From contig UQJP01000016.1 of NCBI GenBank assembly GCA_900541415.1, positions 1-64,000 on the forward strand: DNA of 64,000 bases. Reading direction: 5' to 3'. Both the position numbers and the translations under genes were made by a program. The notes beneath the pieces were generated by a model. The model did no database searches. It saw nothing but the letters and a program-made list of their open reading frames with translations, and was not told the DNA's origin. This DNA comes from an uncultured Odoribacter sp. Its GTDB lineage: Bacteria > Bacteroidota > Bacteroidia > Bacteroidales > Marinifilaceae. This document shows, one piece after another, positions 8,626 through 16,475 of this stretch (its first letter is position 1; the number at the start of each line of letters is the position of its first letter).

Positions 8626-9771
8626 TTATTTACGATGATTAAACCACGATAAATCCCACTCATCCACCCACTTCAGCACTGGTTTCCCGTCTTCAAATTC
8701 CAAAGGCAACCAAATATACCTGCCGTCGATGGCATTCTCTGGAGTCCAGCGGTCACCCATATAAATAAAACGGTCTTTTCCCACCTGTAAAACATAGGTA
8801 CTTTGGGAATAAAATGTTTTTTCGGCATCTTTCCCACGACAGGGATTTCCTAACTCTTTCCAGGGTCCCCAGATCGAATCTGCCACAGCCGAACGGGCCG
8901 CATTGGGAGCCCAACCTGTACAACCGGACATAATCAAATAGTATTTACCGTCCTTTTTAAACATTGCCGGAGCTTCCATAAATCTCCCCGCAAAAAAACG
9001 GGCATACTTCCCGGAATAATCCAGGTAATCCTCCGTTAGCCCGGAGATTTGCAACGTACTGTTTTCTTCTGAAGCATAAATATGATAAGCTTTACCATCA
9101 TCGTCAACAAAAAGCGTCATATCCCGTGCCATCTGGCCTCCGGTAAAATCCCGCTTCAACAAACTCAAATCCCCGATATTTTCCGGCAAATTTCCCCCGT
9201 TGAAAACCTGTTCTCCGGAATTCGCATTTTTGTCCTGCCGTTGTTCCGGCACATTGATCGGCCAAAAACCGGCATTGGGACGCACGGCTTTAAGATAAGT
9301 GTAAGGCCCGGCCACACGGTCGCTGACAGCAATCCCGCTTAACGCTCCCGAATATCCCTTACCTTTGGGTTCTAAATGAAACCACATCACATACTTATCG
9401 GTTTTCCGGTTATAAATCACCTTGGGGCGCTCCAGGATACATCCCCGGGTTATATCGTGTTCCGGATTGTCGGTCACCACTTTTAAAGCAATACCTTCAT
9501 CTTTCCAATTATACAGATCACGCGAAGAATAGCAATGCACCCCCACCTGAGCAGAATTTCCGTTACGCCCCTCCACTTTATGTTCCCCGAACCAATACCA
9601 TATTTTTCCCACTTTCAACATTCCGCCGCCATGAGCATTGATATGTATGCCCTGCTTATCCGGCCAAAGTTCTCCCGGCTTAAACGATCGGTTACGTCCC
9701 CCTTTTTCCCCCGCCATGCAAACGATTGTTCCCAATAGTAAGATTAGCACCCATAAAATTTTCATAATCAA
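8626..9771 (-). CDS. GH43-family glycosidase, exo-beta-1,3-galactanase-like
   Basis: A signal peptide (about residues 1-20) precedes a five-bladed propeller domain of the GH43 clan. The block INAHGGGMLKVGK followed by IWYWFGEHK is typical of the GH43 branch that holds exo-beta-1,3-galactanases. MEAPAMFKKDGKYYL supplies the probable general acid Glu. The classical GH43 Asp base near the N-terminus is replaced in this branch. The substrate could be galactan or another beta-linked sugar. An alternative start two codons in (9765) is equally possible. It pairs with the GH125 gene downstream and follows rsmG after only 63 bases. Confidence 0.8.
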   Translation of the reverse strand: MIMKILWVLILLLGTIVCMAGEKGGRNRSFKPGELWPDKQGIHINAHGGGMLKVGKIWYWFGEHKVEGRNGNSAQVGVHCYSSRDLYNWKDEGIALKVVTDNPEHDITRGCILERPKVIYNRKTDKYVMWFHLEPKGKGYSGALSGIAVSDRVAGPYTYLKAVRPNAGFWPINVPEQRQDKNANSGEQVFNGGNLPENIGDLSLLKRDFTGGQMARDMTLFVDDDGKAYHIYASEENSTLQISGLTEDYLDYSGKYARFFAGRFMEAPAMFKKDGKYYLIMSGCTGWAPNAARSAVADSIWGPWKELGNPCRGKDAEKTFYSQSTYVLQVGKDRFIYMGDRWTPENAIDGRYIWLPLEFEDGKPVLKWVDEWDLSWFNHRK

Positions 9772-9834
9772 AATATTTAGTGTCAGTAATTACATGCCTC
9801 ACCCTACCTCGCTTCCCCCACTAAAAACTTCGCC

Positions 9835-10464
9835 TTATTTTTTCAGGTAGATCACTTTCTTCGTTTCAAAGAAATCTTCTTTAAAGAATGTAGAAATTGG
9901 AAATATTTTAATCCGGTCAGCATAAGCTTGAATTTCCTCTTCAAAATCTCCCCCTTTCAAATATAATATTCCATTAGGCAAATCATTCATTCCCTCTTTC
10001 TTTATTTTATTTTGGGTAAACCCGACAAAAGCGGGAAAAGCCGTCACGGCACGGCTAATGATAAAATCCTGTCCTCCGGCAGTTTGTTCCACCCGGGTCT
10101 GTTCCGCCTTCACATTCGTCAATTCCAATGCTTCCGCCACACCTTGCACCACTTTGATTTTTTTACCGATCGAATCCACCAAATAAAACTCCACCTCCGG
10201 AAACAGGATTGCCAGCGGTATGCCCGGAAAACCTCCCCCTGTCCCCACATCCATCACCCGGGTTCCCGCTTTAAACCGGATCACTTTGGCAATGGCAAGT
10301 GAATGAAGCACATGATGAATCCCGAAGGAATCCATATCCTTTCGGGAAATAACATTGATTTTCTCATTCCATTCCCGGTATAAACCTTCCAGCAAAGCAA
10401 ATCTCTCTCTCTGAATCCCGGTCAATTCCGGAAAATACGACAACACCAGTTCCTCTACATTCAT
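9835..10464 (-). CDS. rsmG: 16S rRNA (guanine-527-N7) methyltransferase
   Basis: RsmG (GidB) methylates G527 of 16S rRNA using S-adenosylmethionine. The SAM-binding loop VMDVGTGGGFPGIPLAI is intact, as are the family segment WNEKINVISRKD and the ISRAV motif near residue 136. The 209-residue length is typical. Its start codon lies 1 base after the stop of the upstream flippase-like gene, which suggests translational coupling. Confidence 0.95.
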   Translation of the reverse strand: MNVEELVLSYFPELTGIQRERFALLEGLYREWNEKINVISRKDMDSFGIHHVLHSLAIAKVIRFKAGTRVMDVGTGGGFPGIPLAILFPEVEFYLVDSIGKKIKVVQGVAEALELTNVKAEQTRVEQTAGGQDFIISRAVTAFPAFVGFTQNKIKKEGMNDLPNGILYLKGGDFEEEIQAYADRIKIFPISTFFKEDFFETKKVIYLKK

Positions 10465-10465
10465 C

Positions 10466-11479
10466 TTATCTCTTTTTTCTCAGCGTATCATTATATATCG
10501 GTAAAAAAATCACACTCAGCACTCCCAGAATAATATACAAGAGAGTCATCGTTCCATGCGTAAGCAATGCAAAAGTCTTCGCCATACTCTCGATATGAGG
10601 CACATGAGGCAGATAGATCATCAAAGCGGCAATCACCATAAAATGCCAGGCTCCGATTCCTCCCTGTACGGGAGCCACCATTCCATAACTGCTCAACACA
10701 AAAATAGTCAGTCCAACCAGCATATCCAAATGAGAGGTGAATTCAAAGCAGAAAAAACACACATAAAACATAAGGAAATACATCAACCAGATAAACAGGG
10801 AGTAAAACACGAACAACCACATTCTACGCACATTTTTCACGGTCAATAACCCCTCTTTCATCCCGGTCAGGAACGAACGGATCCGCTCGAATAACTTTGT
10901 CTTTTTCAAAACCATCCACCCCAAAAACACAAACACCAACAAACCCATCCCAAAAAGCCATACCCATTGGGAATGCATCATTCCCGAAATCTTTTCCCCG
11001 ATCTCCTTATTTTCTTCCAAAAAGACTCCCACCTGTTTAAACTGAGTGACCACGACCACCAAAGTCAGGGAGAGCAGAATAATCATATCGATCACGCGCT
11101 CGGTCACCACCGTACCCAACAATTTCGAAAAAGGTACATTCTCATATTTATTCACCACTCCGCAACGGGTGAATTCCCCCATTCGCGGAATGGCCAGATT
11201 GGCGAAATAACCGATCAACACCCCTAAGAAACTATTCCAAAAGGTGATCTTATACCCCATCGATTCCGTCAGCAATTGCCACCGTAACGCCCGGCTGATA
11301 TGGCTGACGATTCCCATAACGATTGCCACCCACACCCAGGTGTAGTTGACATCTTCCCGAAGCACGACCAATAAATCTTCCCAATTCTGATCCCGGTAAA
11401 CCAACCAGAATAAAAACACGGAAACCCCTAAAAACAACAAAAATTTTACGGCTTGTTTATAAAAAGGACGCATGAGCAA
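10466..11479 (-). CDS. Flippase-like integral membrane protein (LPG synthase TM family)
   Basis: About eight membrane helices are spread through 337 residues. The family is recognised by QLLTESMGYKITFWNSFLG, the segment GYFANLAIPRMGEFTRC and the late block MVAPVQGGIGAWHFM. These belong to the PF03706/UPF0104 proteins related to the flippase half of lysylphosphatidylglycerol synthase. The lysyl-transferase domain is absent, so the substrate is unknown but probably lipid-linked. It is first in a tight pair with rsmG. A start two codons later (11473) is possible. Confidence 0.82.
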   Translation of the reverse strand: MLMRPFYKQAVKFLLFLGVSVFLFWLVYRDQNWEDLLVVLREDVNYTWVWVAIVMGIVSHISRALRWQLLTESMGYKITFWNSFLGVLIGYFANLAIPRMGEFTRCGVVNKYENVPFSKLLGTVVTERVIDMIILLSLTLVVVVTQFKQVGVFLEENKEIGEKISGMMHSQWVWLFGMGLLVFVFLGWMVLKKTKLFERIRSFLTGMKEGLLTVKNVRRMWLFVFYSLFIWLMYFLMFYVCFFCFEFTSHLDMLVGLTIFVLSSYGMVAPVQGGIGAWHFMVIAALMIYLPHVPHIESMAKTFALLTHGTMTLLYIILGVLSVIFLPIYNDTLRKKR

Positions 11480-11560
11480 ACTTTTTCAACTCGACATTCC
11501 ACCATCCCAGCCATATCCCCCTCAGGCTCACTCTGACTGTGATTTGAAACATACAATTCA

Positions 11561-11586
11561 CAAATATATTTTCTCACGCAAATGTA
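11561..11586 (-). promoter_or_regulatory. Candidate -7 boxes for the flippase-rsmG operon
   Basis: On the minus strand TACATTTG (11586-11579) and TATATTTG (11568-11561) both fit TAnnTTTG. Neither has a well-spaced TTTG upstream. Confidence 0.4.
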
Positions 11587-11629
11587 CAAAATAATGAACA
11601 CCACCCTATTGATTTCAGCCTAATTTGTG

Positions 11630-11637
11630 TACTTTTG
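11630..11637 (+). promoter_or_regulatory. rsmA -7 box close to the start codon
   Basis: TACTTTTG matches TAnnTTTG and ends 4 bases before the rsmA ATG at 11642, which implies a leaderless or nearly leaderless message. Confidence 0.45.
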
Positions 11638-11641
11638 TAAC

Positions 11642-12406
11642 ATGAGTATTGTAAAAGCTAAAAAAAGTTTAGGGCAGCATTTCTTAAAAGACCAAAATAT
11701 TGCCCGTAAAATAACCGACAGCCTTCTTCCCCTCAACCGTGACGTACTCGAGATTGGTCCGGGAATGGGAGTTTTAACCCGGCATCTGTTCAATAATCCG
11801 GCATTTTCGGTACGCGCCATCGACATCGACCGCGAATCTATCGAATATCTGCATCAGGAACTGCCGGAACATAAAGAACAGGTCATTTACGGTGATTTTT
11901 TGAGAACGGATACCGGACAATACTACACCACACCATTCTCCATCATTGGAAATTTGCCTTACAATATTTCGTCCCAAATTTTTTTCAAGGTCATTGAAAA
12001 CCGTAATTTGGTCACCCAGGTGGTGTGTATGATACAAAAAGAAGTGGCCGACCGGATCACTGCCCCCCACGGTAATAAGACCTACGGAATATTGAGCGTT
12101 TTTCTGCAAGCTTTCTACAATATCGAATATCTGTTCACGGTCAGTGAAAAAGTGTTCGATCCTCCTCCCAAAGTGAAATCGGCAGTCATCCGTTTGTTGC
12201 GAAACGACCGGGAAACACTCGGATGTGATGAAAAATTATTTTTCAACGTCGTAAAAACAGGTTTCAACCAACGCCGTAAAACCCTGCGGAATTCAATCCG
12301 CGGATTATTACCCCCGGAATTTAATTCCGATTACCTGAACCTTCGCCCGGAGCAACTCAGTGTAGAGGATTTCATTGCCCTGTGTAATGAAATACGCCCT
12401 GCCTGA
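11642..12406 (+). CDS. rsmA: 16S rRNA dimethyladenosine transferase
   Basis: RsmA (KsgA) dimethylates A1518 and A1519 of 16S rRNA. Family motifs are complete: KKSLGQHFLKD at the N-terminus, the SAM loop VLEIGPGMGVLT, the catalytic NLPYNISSQ and the C-terminal FNQRRKTLRNS. I start it at 11642 (MSIVKAKKSLGQ), because homologues begin a few residues before this block; an upstream in-frame ATG at 11627 overlaps the promoter box. mgtE follows after 63 bases and is likely co-transcribed. Confidence 0.95.
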   Translation: MSIVKAKKSLGQHFLKDQNIARKITDSLLPLNRDVLEIGPGMGVLTRHLFNNPAFSVRAIDIDRESIEYLHQELPEHKEQVIYGDFLRTDTGQYYTTPFSIIGNLPYNISSQIFFKVIENRNLVTQVVCMIQKEVADRITAPHGNKTYGILSVFLQAFYNIEYLFTVSEKVFDPPPKVKSAVIRLLRNDRETLGCDEKLFFNVVKTGFNQRRKTLRNSIRGLLPPEFNSDYLNLRPEQLSVEDFIALCNEIRPA

Positions 12407-12469
12407 CAAGAAACGTGAACAATTACCGATAAACGGGATATGCCCCGAAATTAAAGACACTTCAAAGAT

Positions 12470-13834
12470 ATGCAACAGTTTGAACTGACACACGAATATC
12501 TTAGCCAACTCGAAGAGTTGATCGATGCAGGCAATGAAGCAGGAGTAAAACGCCTGATAGAAGAGTTGCATCCGGCAGATATTGCCGAAATTCTGGAAGA
12601 GCTGAACAGTGAAAGGGCACAATTCGTTTTTCTTCTTCTCGACAACGAAAAAGCCAGCGACGTTTTAGCAGAGATCGATGAAGAAGAACGGGTGCGTTTC
12701 ATTGAATCGTTCCCTGCCGAAACCATTGCCCGCCGCTTTATCGACAATATGGACTCGGACGATGCCGCCGACCTGGTGGGAAGTATGTCCAATGAGCAGC
12801 AGCACGAGGTGCTTTCCCACATGGAGGACCTCGAACAAGCAGGCGACATCGTCGACCTGCTACACTATGACGAGGACACCGCCGGAGGTTTGATGGCGAA
12901 AGAATTAGTCAAAGTCAACGAAAACTGGACGGTGCTGACCTGCCTCCGGGAAGTCAGCCGACAAGCGGAAAACCTGGATGAAATCTACAATATATATGTT
13001 GTCGATGACGACGAAATACTGAAAGGCAGGCTTTCCCTGAAAAAGATCATTACAGCCCCCACCTCAGCCAAAATATGTAATCTGTATCATCCGGACATTG
13101 TTTCGGTGAAAACCGACGAGCCGGCAGAATCCGTAGCATTGATTATGCAGAAATACGATCTCGTGGCAGTTCCGGTTGTGGATCAGGTAGGACGTCTGGT
13201 GGGTAGAATCACCATCGACGACGTTGTAGATATTATTCGGGAAGAAGCCGACAAAGACTATCAGATGATGTCCGGTATTGCTCAGGATGTAGAATCCTCG
13301 GATAGTGTCTGGGCGCAGACCAAAGCCCGCCTTCCGTGGCTAATTATCGCACTGTTCGGAGGAATGGTTTCCGCCTGGATGATCTCCCAGTACGAAGCGG
13401 AAATCGCCCTTTTCCCGGTAACAGCCATGTTTATCCCTGTCATTACGGCTATGGGCGGTAACGTGGGCATACAATCTTCCGCCATTGTGGTCAAAGGTAT
13501 CGCCTCCAATTCCCTGGGATTAAAACACGGATTCAAAAATATCATGAAAGACGTCGGCGGCGCGCTTATCAATGCGACGATCTGTTCCTCGATTATATTT
13601 ATACTCACCCAGTTTTTCAACATGGAATCGCTTGCCATGCCCATCACCGTAACAATTTCCCTGTTCGTCGTGATCTTGTTCGCTTCTATTTTCGGGACGG
13701 CCTTTCCTTTGCTGCTCTACCGGATGAAAATAGACCCCGCCCTGGCTACCGGGCCTTTTATCACTTTGACAAACGATATTATCGGGTTGAATATCTACCT
13801 GTTTATGGGAAGATTCATTCTCAGCAACATATAA
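12470..13834 (+). CDS. mgtE: MgtE-family magnesium transporter
   Basis: The 454-residue protein has the MgtE plan: an N-terminal superhelical domain rich in acidic residues (about 1-130, with LHPADIAEIL and SDDAADLV), two CBS domains (about 130-255), and five membrane helices (about 280-454) carrying MGGNVGIQSSAIVVKG and the C-terminal NDIIGLNIYL. MgtE is a homodimeric channel for Mg2+ gated by the cytoplasmic domains binding Mg2+. The gene follows rsmA. Confidence 0.95.
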   Translation: MQQFELTHEYLSQLEELIDAGNEAGVKRLIEELHPADIAEILEELNSERAQFVFLLLDNEKASDVLAEIDEEERVRFIESFPAETIARRFIDNMDSDDAADLVGSMSNEQQHEVLSHMEDLEQAGDIVDLLHYDEDTAGGLMAKELVKVNENWTVLTCLREVSRQAENLDEIYNIYVVDDDEILKGRLSLKKIITAPTSAKICNLYHPDIVSVKTDEPAESVALIMQKYDLVAVPVVDQVGRLVGRITIDDVVDIIREEADKDYQMMSGIAQDVESSDSVWAQTKARLPWLIIALFGGMVSAWMISQYEAEIALFPVTAMFIPVITAMGGNVGIQSSAIVVKGIASNSLGLKHGFKNIMKDVGGALINATICSSIIFILTQFFNMESLAMPITVTISLFVVILFASIFGTAFPLLLYRMKIDPALATGPFITLTNDIIGLNIYLFMGRFILSNI

Positions 13835-13846
13835 AACCCGTTTTTT

Positions 13847-13891
13847 TGCATAATTATTTCTGCTTTTTGCATAATTATAGATGCTAATTAT
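13847..13891 (+). promoter_or_regulatory. Phased ARG-box-like repeats
   Basis: TGCATAATTAT occurs at 13847-13857 and again at 13868-13878, exactly 21 bases apart, and a related TGCTAATTAT follows at 13882-13891. The core resembles half of an ArgR operator (TGnAT...ATnCA), and ArgR boxes usually come as pairs on one helix face. They lie about 25-70 bases upstream of the -7 box of the arginine deiminase gene. Confidence 0.5.
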
Positions 13892-13922
13892 AAGGTTATT
13901 AGCCTATTATACCTTAATTTTG
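13891..13922 (+). promoter_or_regulatory. arcA-type promoter with overlapping inverted repeat
   Basis: TAATTTTG at 13915-13922 is a -7 box. An inverted repeat TAAGGT (13891-13896) / ACCTTA (13911-13916) covers the spacer and touches the box, so a bound regulator could block polymerase. There is no clear -33 TTTG. Confidence 0.5.
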
Positions 13923-13950
13923 CAGTCTCAAACAATAACCCGGAAATTAT

Positions 13951-15237
13951 ATGAATTCAATAATCGAAGTAAACGTAAGATCAGAAATAGGAGAGTTGAA
14001 CGGAGTGATTATACACACTCCGGGAGAAGAAGTGGAAAATATGACTCCGGAAAATGCCGAAAGGGCATTATATAGCGATATTATCAACTTATCGATCGCC
14101 CGCGACGAATACAAGCAAATATACGGTATATTGTCGAAACTGACCCGCACTTACGAAGTGAAGGATCTGTTATGCAATATCCTGAAAGATGAAAAGGTAA
14201 AACTTAAAGTCCTGAACCGGATCGAAGCCATCGAGCCTTTTATCGGGGAGCAAGCGCCGAAAGGCAGCCTAAAGGAACAATTGATGCAGGAGAAGCCGGA
14301 AGTGCTTTCCCGCCTGCTCATCGAAGGGGTGGAAATGGTGAAAGACAACCTGACTAAATACCTCAGCAAAGATTGGTTTGCTTTGCGCCCCATGCACAAT
14401 TTCCTGTTCACCCGCGACGCCTCCATGAGTATCAACAACGATGTACTCATCGGAAGAATGGCAAATTCCATCCGTGACCGGGAATCGGTCATCATGCAAT
14501 CGATCTTTGAGTTCACCCCGGAATTTAAAACCAAAACATTGACCATCCCGCCTATGCCGGGAGCCAGCAAGCGTGTCCGTACCATTGAAGGCGGCGACGT
14601 ACTGATTGCACGCGACGATATTTTATTGATCGGGAACGGCGCGCGCACCAGCACGCAGGCAATCGACATGCTGATCTATGAATATATAAACCGGAAAAGT
14701 GAAAAAGCGCAGCACATCATCGTGCAACAATTACCCCATACTCCGGAATCGTTCATTCACCTCGACATGGTATTTACCCTGCTCGACCGGAATAAGTGTA
14801 TGGTATTTGCACCGCTCATTATGAATCCGGGCAGTTACCAAACGGTACATATTAAAATACAGAACGGGAAATTGCAAAGCATCCGCAACGAGAAAAACCT
14901 GCTCACCGCCCTGAAAAAATTAGGCATGGAATTAGAGCCCGTATGCTGCGGCGGATCGGACGACTGGAATCAGGAAAGGGAACAATGGCATAGCGGGGCT
15001 AACTTCTTTGCCGTCGGCCCCGGCAAAGTGCTCGGTTACGCCCGGAATAACTACACCATGGAGGCCATGAATAACGCCGGATTCGAAATCATCAAAGCCA
15101 ACGACATATTAAATGGCGGCATTGTACTCGACGACTATGAAAAATATGTCATAACGATCGACGGCTCCGAACTTCCCCGGGGAGGAGGAGGCGCAAGGTG
15201 TATGACCATGCCGGTAAACCGGACAAATTTAGATTAA
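13951..15237 (+). CDS. arcA: Arginine deiminase
   Basis: The enzyme hydrolyses arginine to citrulline and ammonia. The guanidine-modifying fold is shown by FTRDASMSI, the IEGGDVLIARDD block with its catalytic acid, HLDMVFTLLD with the catalytic His, and the nucleophile in GGGGARCMTMPVNR near the C-terminus. The length (428) is close to the 405-420 of the family. No ornithine carbamoyltransferase, carbamate kinase or antiporter gene lies nearby, so the rest of an ADI pathway, if present, is elsewhere. ARG-box-like repeats sit upstream. A related amidinotransferase activity cannot be excluded. Confidence 0.85.
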   Translation: MNSIIEVNVRSEIGELNGVIIHTPGEEVENMTPENAERALYSDIINLSIARDEYKQIYGILSKLTRTYEVKDLLCNILKDEKVKLKVLNRIEAIEPFIGEQAPKGSLKEQLMQEKPEVLSRLLIEGVEMVKDNLTKYLSKDWFALRPMHNFLFTRDASMSINNDVLIGRMANSIRDRESVIMQSIFEFTPEFKTKTLTIPPMPGASKRVRTIEGGDVLIARDDILLIGNGARTSTQAIDMLIYEYINRKSEKAQHIIVQQLPHTPESFIHLDMVFTLLDRNKCMVFAPLIMNPGSYQTVHIKIQNGKLQSIRNEKNLLTALKKLGMELEPVCCGGSDDWNQEREQWHSGANFFAVGPGKVLGYARNNYTMEAMNNAGFEIIKANDILNGGIVLDDYEKYVITIDGSELPRGGGGARCMTMPVNRTNLD

Positions 15238-15311
15238 AGCCTATAACATAGCATCAGAGTTCCGGCAAAGTGATTTTTGCGACAGTTCTCATGCTTTATT
15301 CAAAACACAAC

Positions 15312-15347
15312 CGGAGGATGGCCGCAGGAAAGAGCGATCGTCCTCCG
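15312..15347 (+). terminator. Weak stem-loop after arginine deiminase
   Basis: CGGAGGA pairs with TCCTCCG around a 22-base loop in the gap before menA. No T-run follows, so termination here would be partial at best. Confidence 0.3.
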
Positions 15348-15382
15348 CATTTCAAGGATATAAAATCATACTTTCACCTCTA

Positions 15383-16285
15383 ATGAACAAACTAAAATAT
15401 TACATCGCCAGTTTTCGCCTCCGCACACTACCGCTTTCTCTGTCTGGCATTCTTTTAGGAACTTTATTAGCCGCCGCTGACGGGGCATTCCACATCCTCC
15501 CCTTCTGCCTGGCAATAGCCACCACCCTATCCTTACAAATACTTTCGAATTTGGCCAATGAATTGGGCGACCTGAAAAAAGGCACCGATAACGAGCAACG
15601 CCTGGGGCCCATCCGCAGCATACAATCAGGAGCCTTAAGCATAAAAGAATTTCAAAGGATCATCCTGTTATTCGTTTTGCTGTCTATAGGTTTCGGAACG
15701 GCTCTCGTCTATACGGCTTTCGACAGCCTTTTTTCTACCTCCGGAATCGTGATGCTGCTTTTGGGAGCTGCCGCCGTCATTGCCGCCATCAAATATACGG
15801 TTGGAAAAAATGCTTACGGTTATCGCGGCCTGGGGGATTTGTTCGTTTTTCTGTTCTTCGGCTTATTAAGTACGGCAGGAGCATATTTCCTGATGGCACA
15901 CACACTCACCCCCTCCATTTTCCTTCCCGCTTCAGCCATCGGTTTTCTGTCGGCAGGAGTCCTCAATATGAACAATATCCGCGACATTGCTAACGATAAA
16001 CAATGCGGGAAACGTACGATTCCGGTCATAATCGGTGAAAGACAAGCAAAAACCTATCACTATTTCCTGATTCTTGCCGCGCTGGTCTGTATGACCATCT
16101 ATGCGGGACTGCATCCTCACGGATTAGGCGGATTACTCTACCTGCTTACCATTCTCCCGTTTGCCTATCATCTGCGTTACGTGTACCAGCACTCCGGTAA
16201 GGCGCTCGACTCTCAGTTAAAAGTCCTTTCACTTTCTACTTCGCTCTTCGCTCTTTTAGCCGGATTCGGGCAATTCATGGGATAG
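15383..16285 (+). CDS. menA: 1,4-dihydroxy-2-naphthoate polyprenyltransferase
   Basis: MenA attaches the polyprenyl tail to 1,4-dihydroxy-2-naphthoate, making demethylmenaquinone in the inner membrane. The UbiA-type prenyl diphosphate motif NELGDLKKGTD lies near residue 55, and the second Asp-rich motif NNIRDIANDKQCGKRT lies near residue 195. The 300 residues form about eight membrane helices. The next step, methylation by MenG, is encoded at 30925 in the same window, so menaquinone synthesis is scattered. Confidence 0.93.
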   Translation: MNKLKYYIASFRLRTLPLSLSGILLGTLLAAADGAFHILPFCLAIATTLSLQILSNLANELGDLKKGTDNEQRLGPIRSIQSGALSIKEFQRIILLFVLLSIGFGTALVYTAFDSLFSTSGIVMLLLGAAAVIAAIKYTVGKNAYGYRGLGDLFVFLFFGLLSTAGAYFLMAHTLTPSIFLPASAIGFLSAGVLNMNNIRDIANDKQCGKRTIPVIIGERQAKTYHYFLILAALVCMTIYAGLHPHGLGGLLYLLTILPFAYHLRYVYQHSGKALDSQLKVLSLSTSLFALLAGFGQFMG

Positions 16286-16359
16286 CATAAGACACGGAAA
16301 TCCCAGACTTTCAAACAATAGGACAGATCGCCTGATTTACCAGTTTTTCATCAAAAGCC

Positions 16360-16443
16360 GGATAATCCGGTTATCCCGTTAAAATTATATTCAGAAAAAC
16401 TTTATACTCCGGCTATCCGGTATAAAGAATAATTATATCTTTG
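16360..16443 (+). promoter_or_regulatory. MATE promoter with repeated palindromic operators
   Basis: The -7 box TATCTTTG is at 16436-16443. Directly upstream, CTTTATAC (16400-16407) and GTATAAAG (16420-16427) form a perfect 8+8 inverted repeat where the -33 region should be, and GGATAA/TTATCC (16360-16365 and 16371-16376) forms a second one. Both centre on TCCGG cores, and a third ATCCGGTTTATACC lies between the box and the ATG. Confidence 0.6.
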
Positions 16444-16475
16444 CCACCCCTTAATATAAAATCCGGTTTATACCT

